Source of the DNA: Prevotella sp.
Lineage (GTDB): Bacteria; Bacteroidota; Bacteroidia; Bacteroidales; Bacteroidaceae
Assembly (NCBI GenBank): GCA_022732315.1
Contig: JAIJUV010000170.1
Coordinates: 1-5,745, forward strand
Reading direction: 5' to 3'
Length of the DNA: 5,745 nt
Position numbers and translations under genes: made by a program. Position 1 is the stretch's first letter. Each line of letters begins with the position of its first letter. Under the pieces are notes generated by a model. That model had not been told where the DNA came from. It ran no database searches and saw nothing but the letters and a program-made list of their open reading frames with translations. Positions 5,736-5,745 of this stretch are shown piece after piece.

Positions 5736-5745
5736 AACTGTACTT

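Overview
The window looks like a chromosomal segment from a Bacteroidales bacterium, most likely Prevotella/Segatella or a close relative. Four things point there: the protein sequences; the gene order leuD, a second LeuA-family synthase, then leuB; matches to the Bacteroidetes promoter (TTTG, then TAnnTTTG); and gene starts without a clear Shine-Dalgarno sequence. The genus is inferred from remembered protein styles, not from a search.

Layout, left to right. Positions 1-79 hold a three-hairpin dispersed repeat whose left end may lie outside the window. At 127-1308 (+) is a PLP-dependent DegT/DnrJ/EryC1/StrS sugar aminotransferase resembling FdtB/QdtB. It ends 2 bp from the end of a convergent gene at 1311-2027 (-), which encodes an exported TPR-repeat protein. 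The gap 2028-2326 has no gene but is structured: two candidate promoters for the TPR gene, an array of CTTAAG cores spaced exactly 22 bp apart, a probable terminator for leuB built from the last two array units, and a 14-bp perfect palindrome at the leuB stop codon.

From 2327 to the right edge, all genes are on the minus strand and form the distal part of a leucine-type operon, transcribed right to left: leuD (5145-5735), a 532-residue LeuA/citramalate/homocitrate synthase-family enzyme (3536-5134), and leuB (2327-3388). leuC, and possibly a canonical leuA, are expected beyond the right edge. LeuCD isomerises 2-isopropylmalate to 3-isopropylmalate and LeuB oxidatively decarboxylates it. The same enzymes can process citramalate to 2-oxobutyrate, so the extra synthase could link this operon to isoleucine as well as leucine synthesis.

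A second copy of the three-hairpin repeat (3428-3515) lies inside this operon, between the synthase gene and leuB. Comparing the two copies shows paired base changes that keep the stems intact, the best evidence in the window that the repeat is structured. The metabolic genes are ordinary. The most interesting material is non-coding: the REP-like element and the 22-bp CTTAAG array. I see no defence system, CRISPR array, transposase, tRNA or rRNA.
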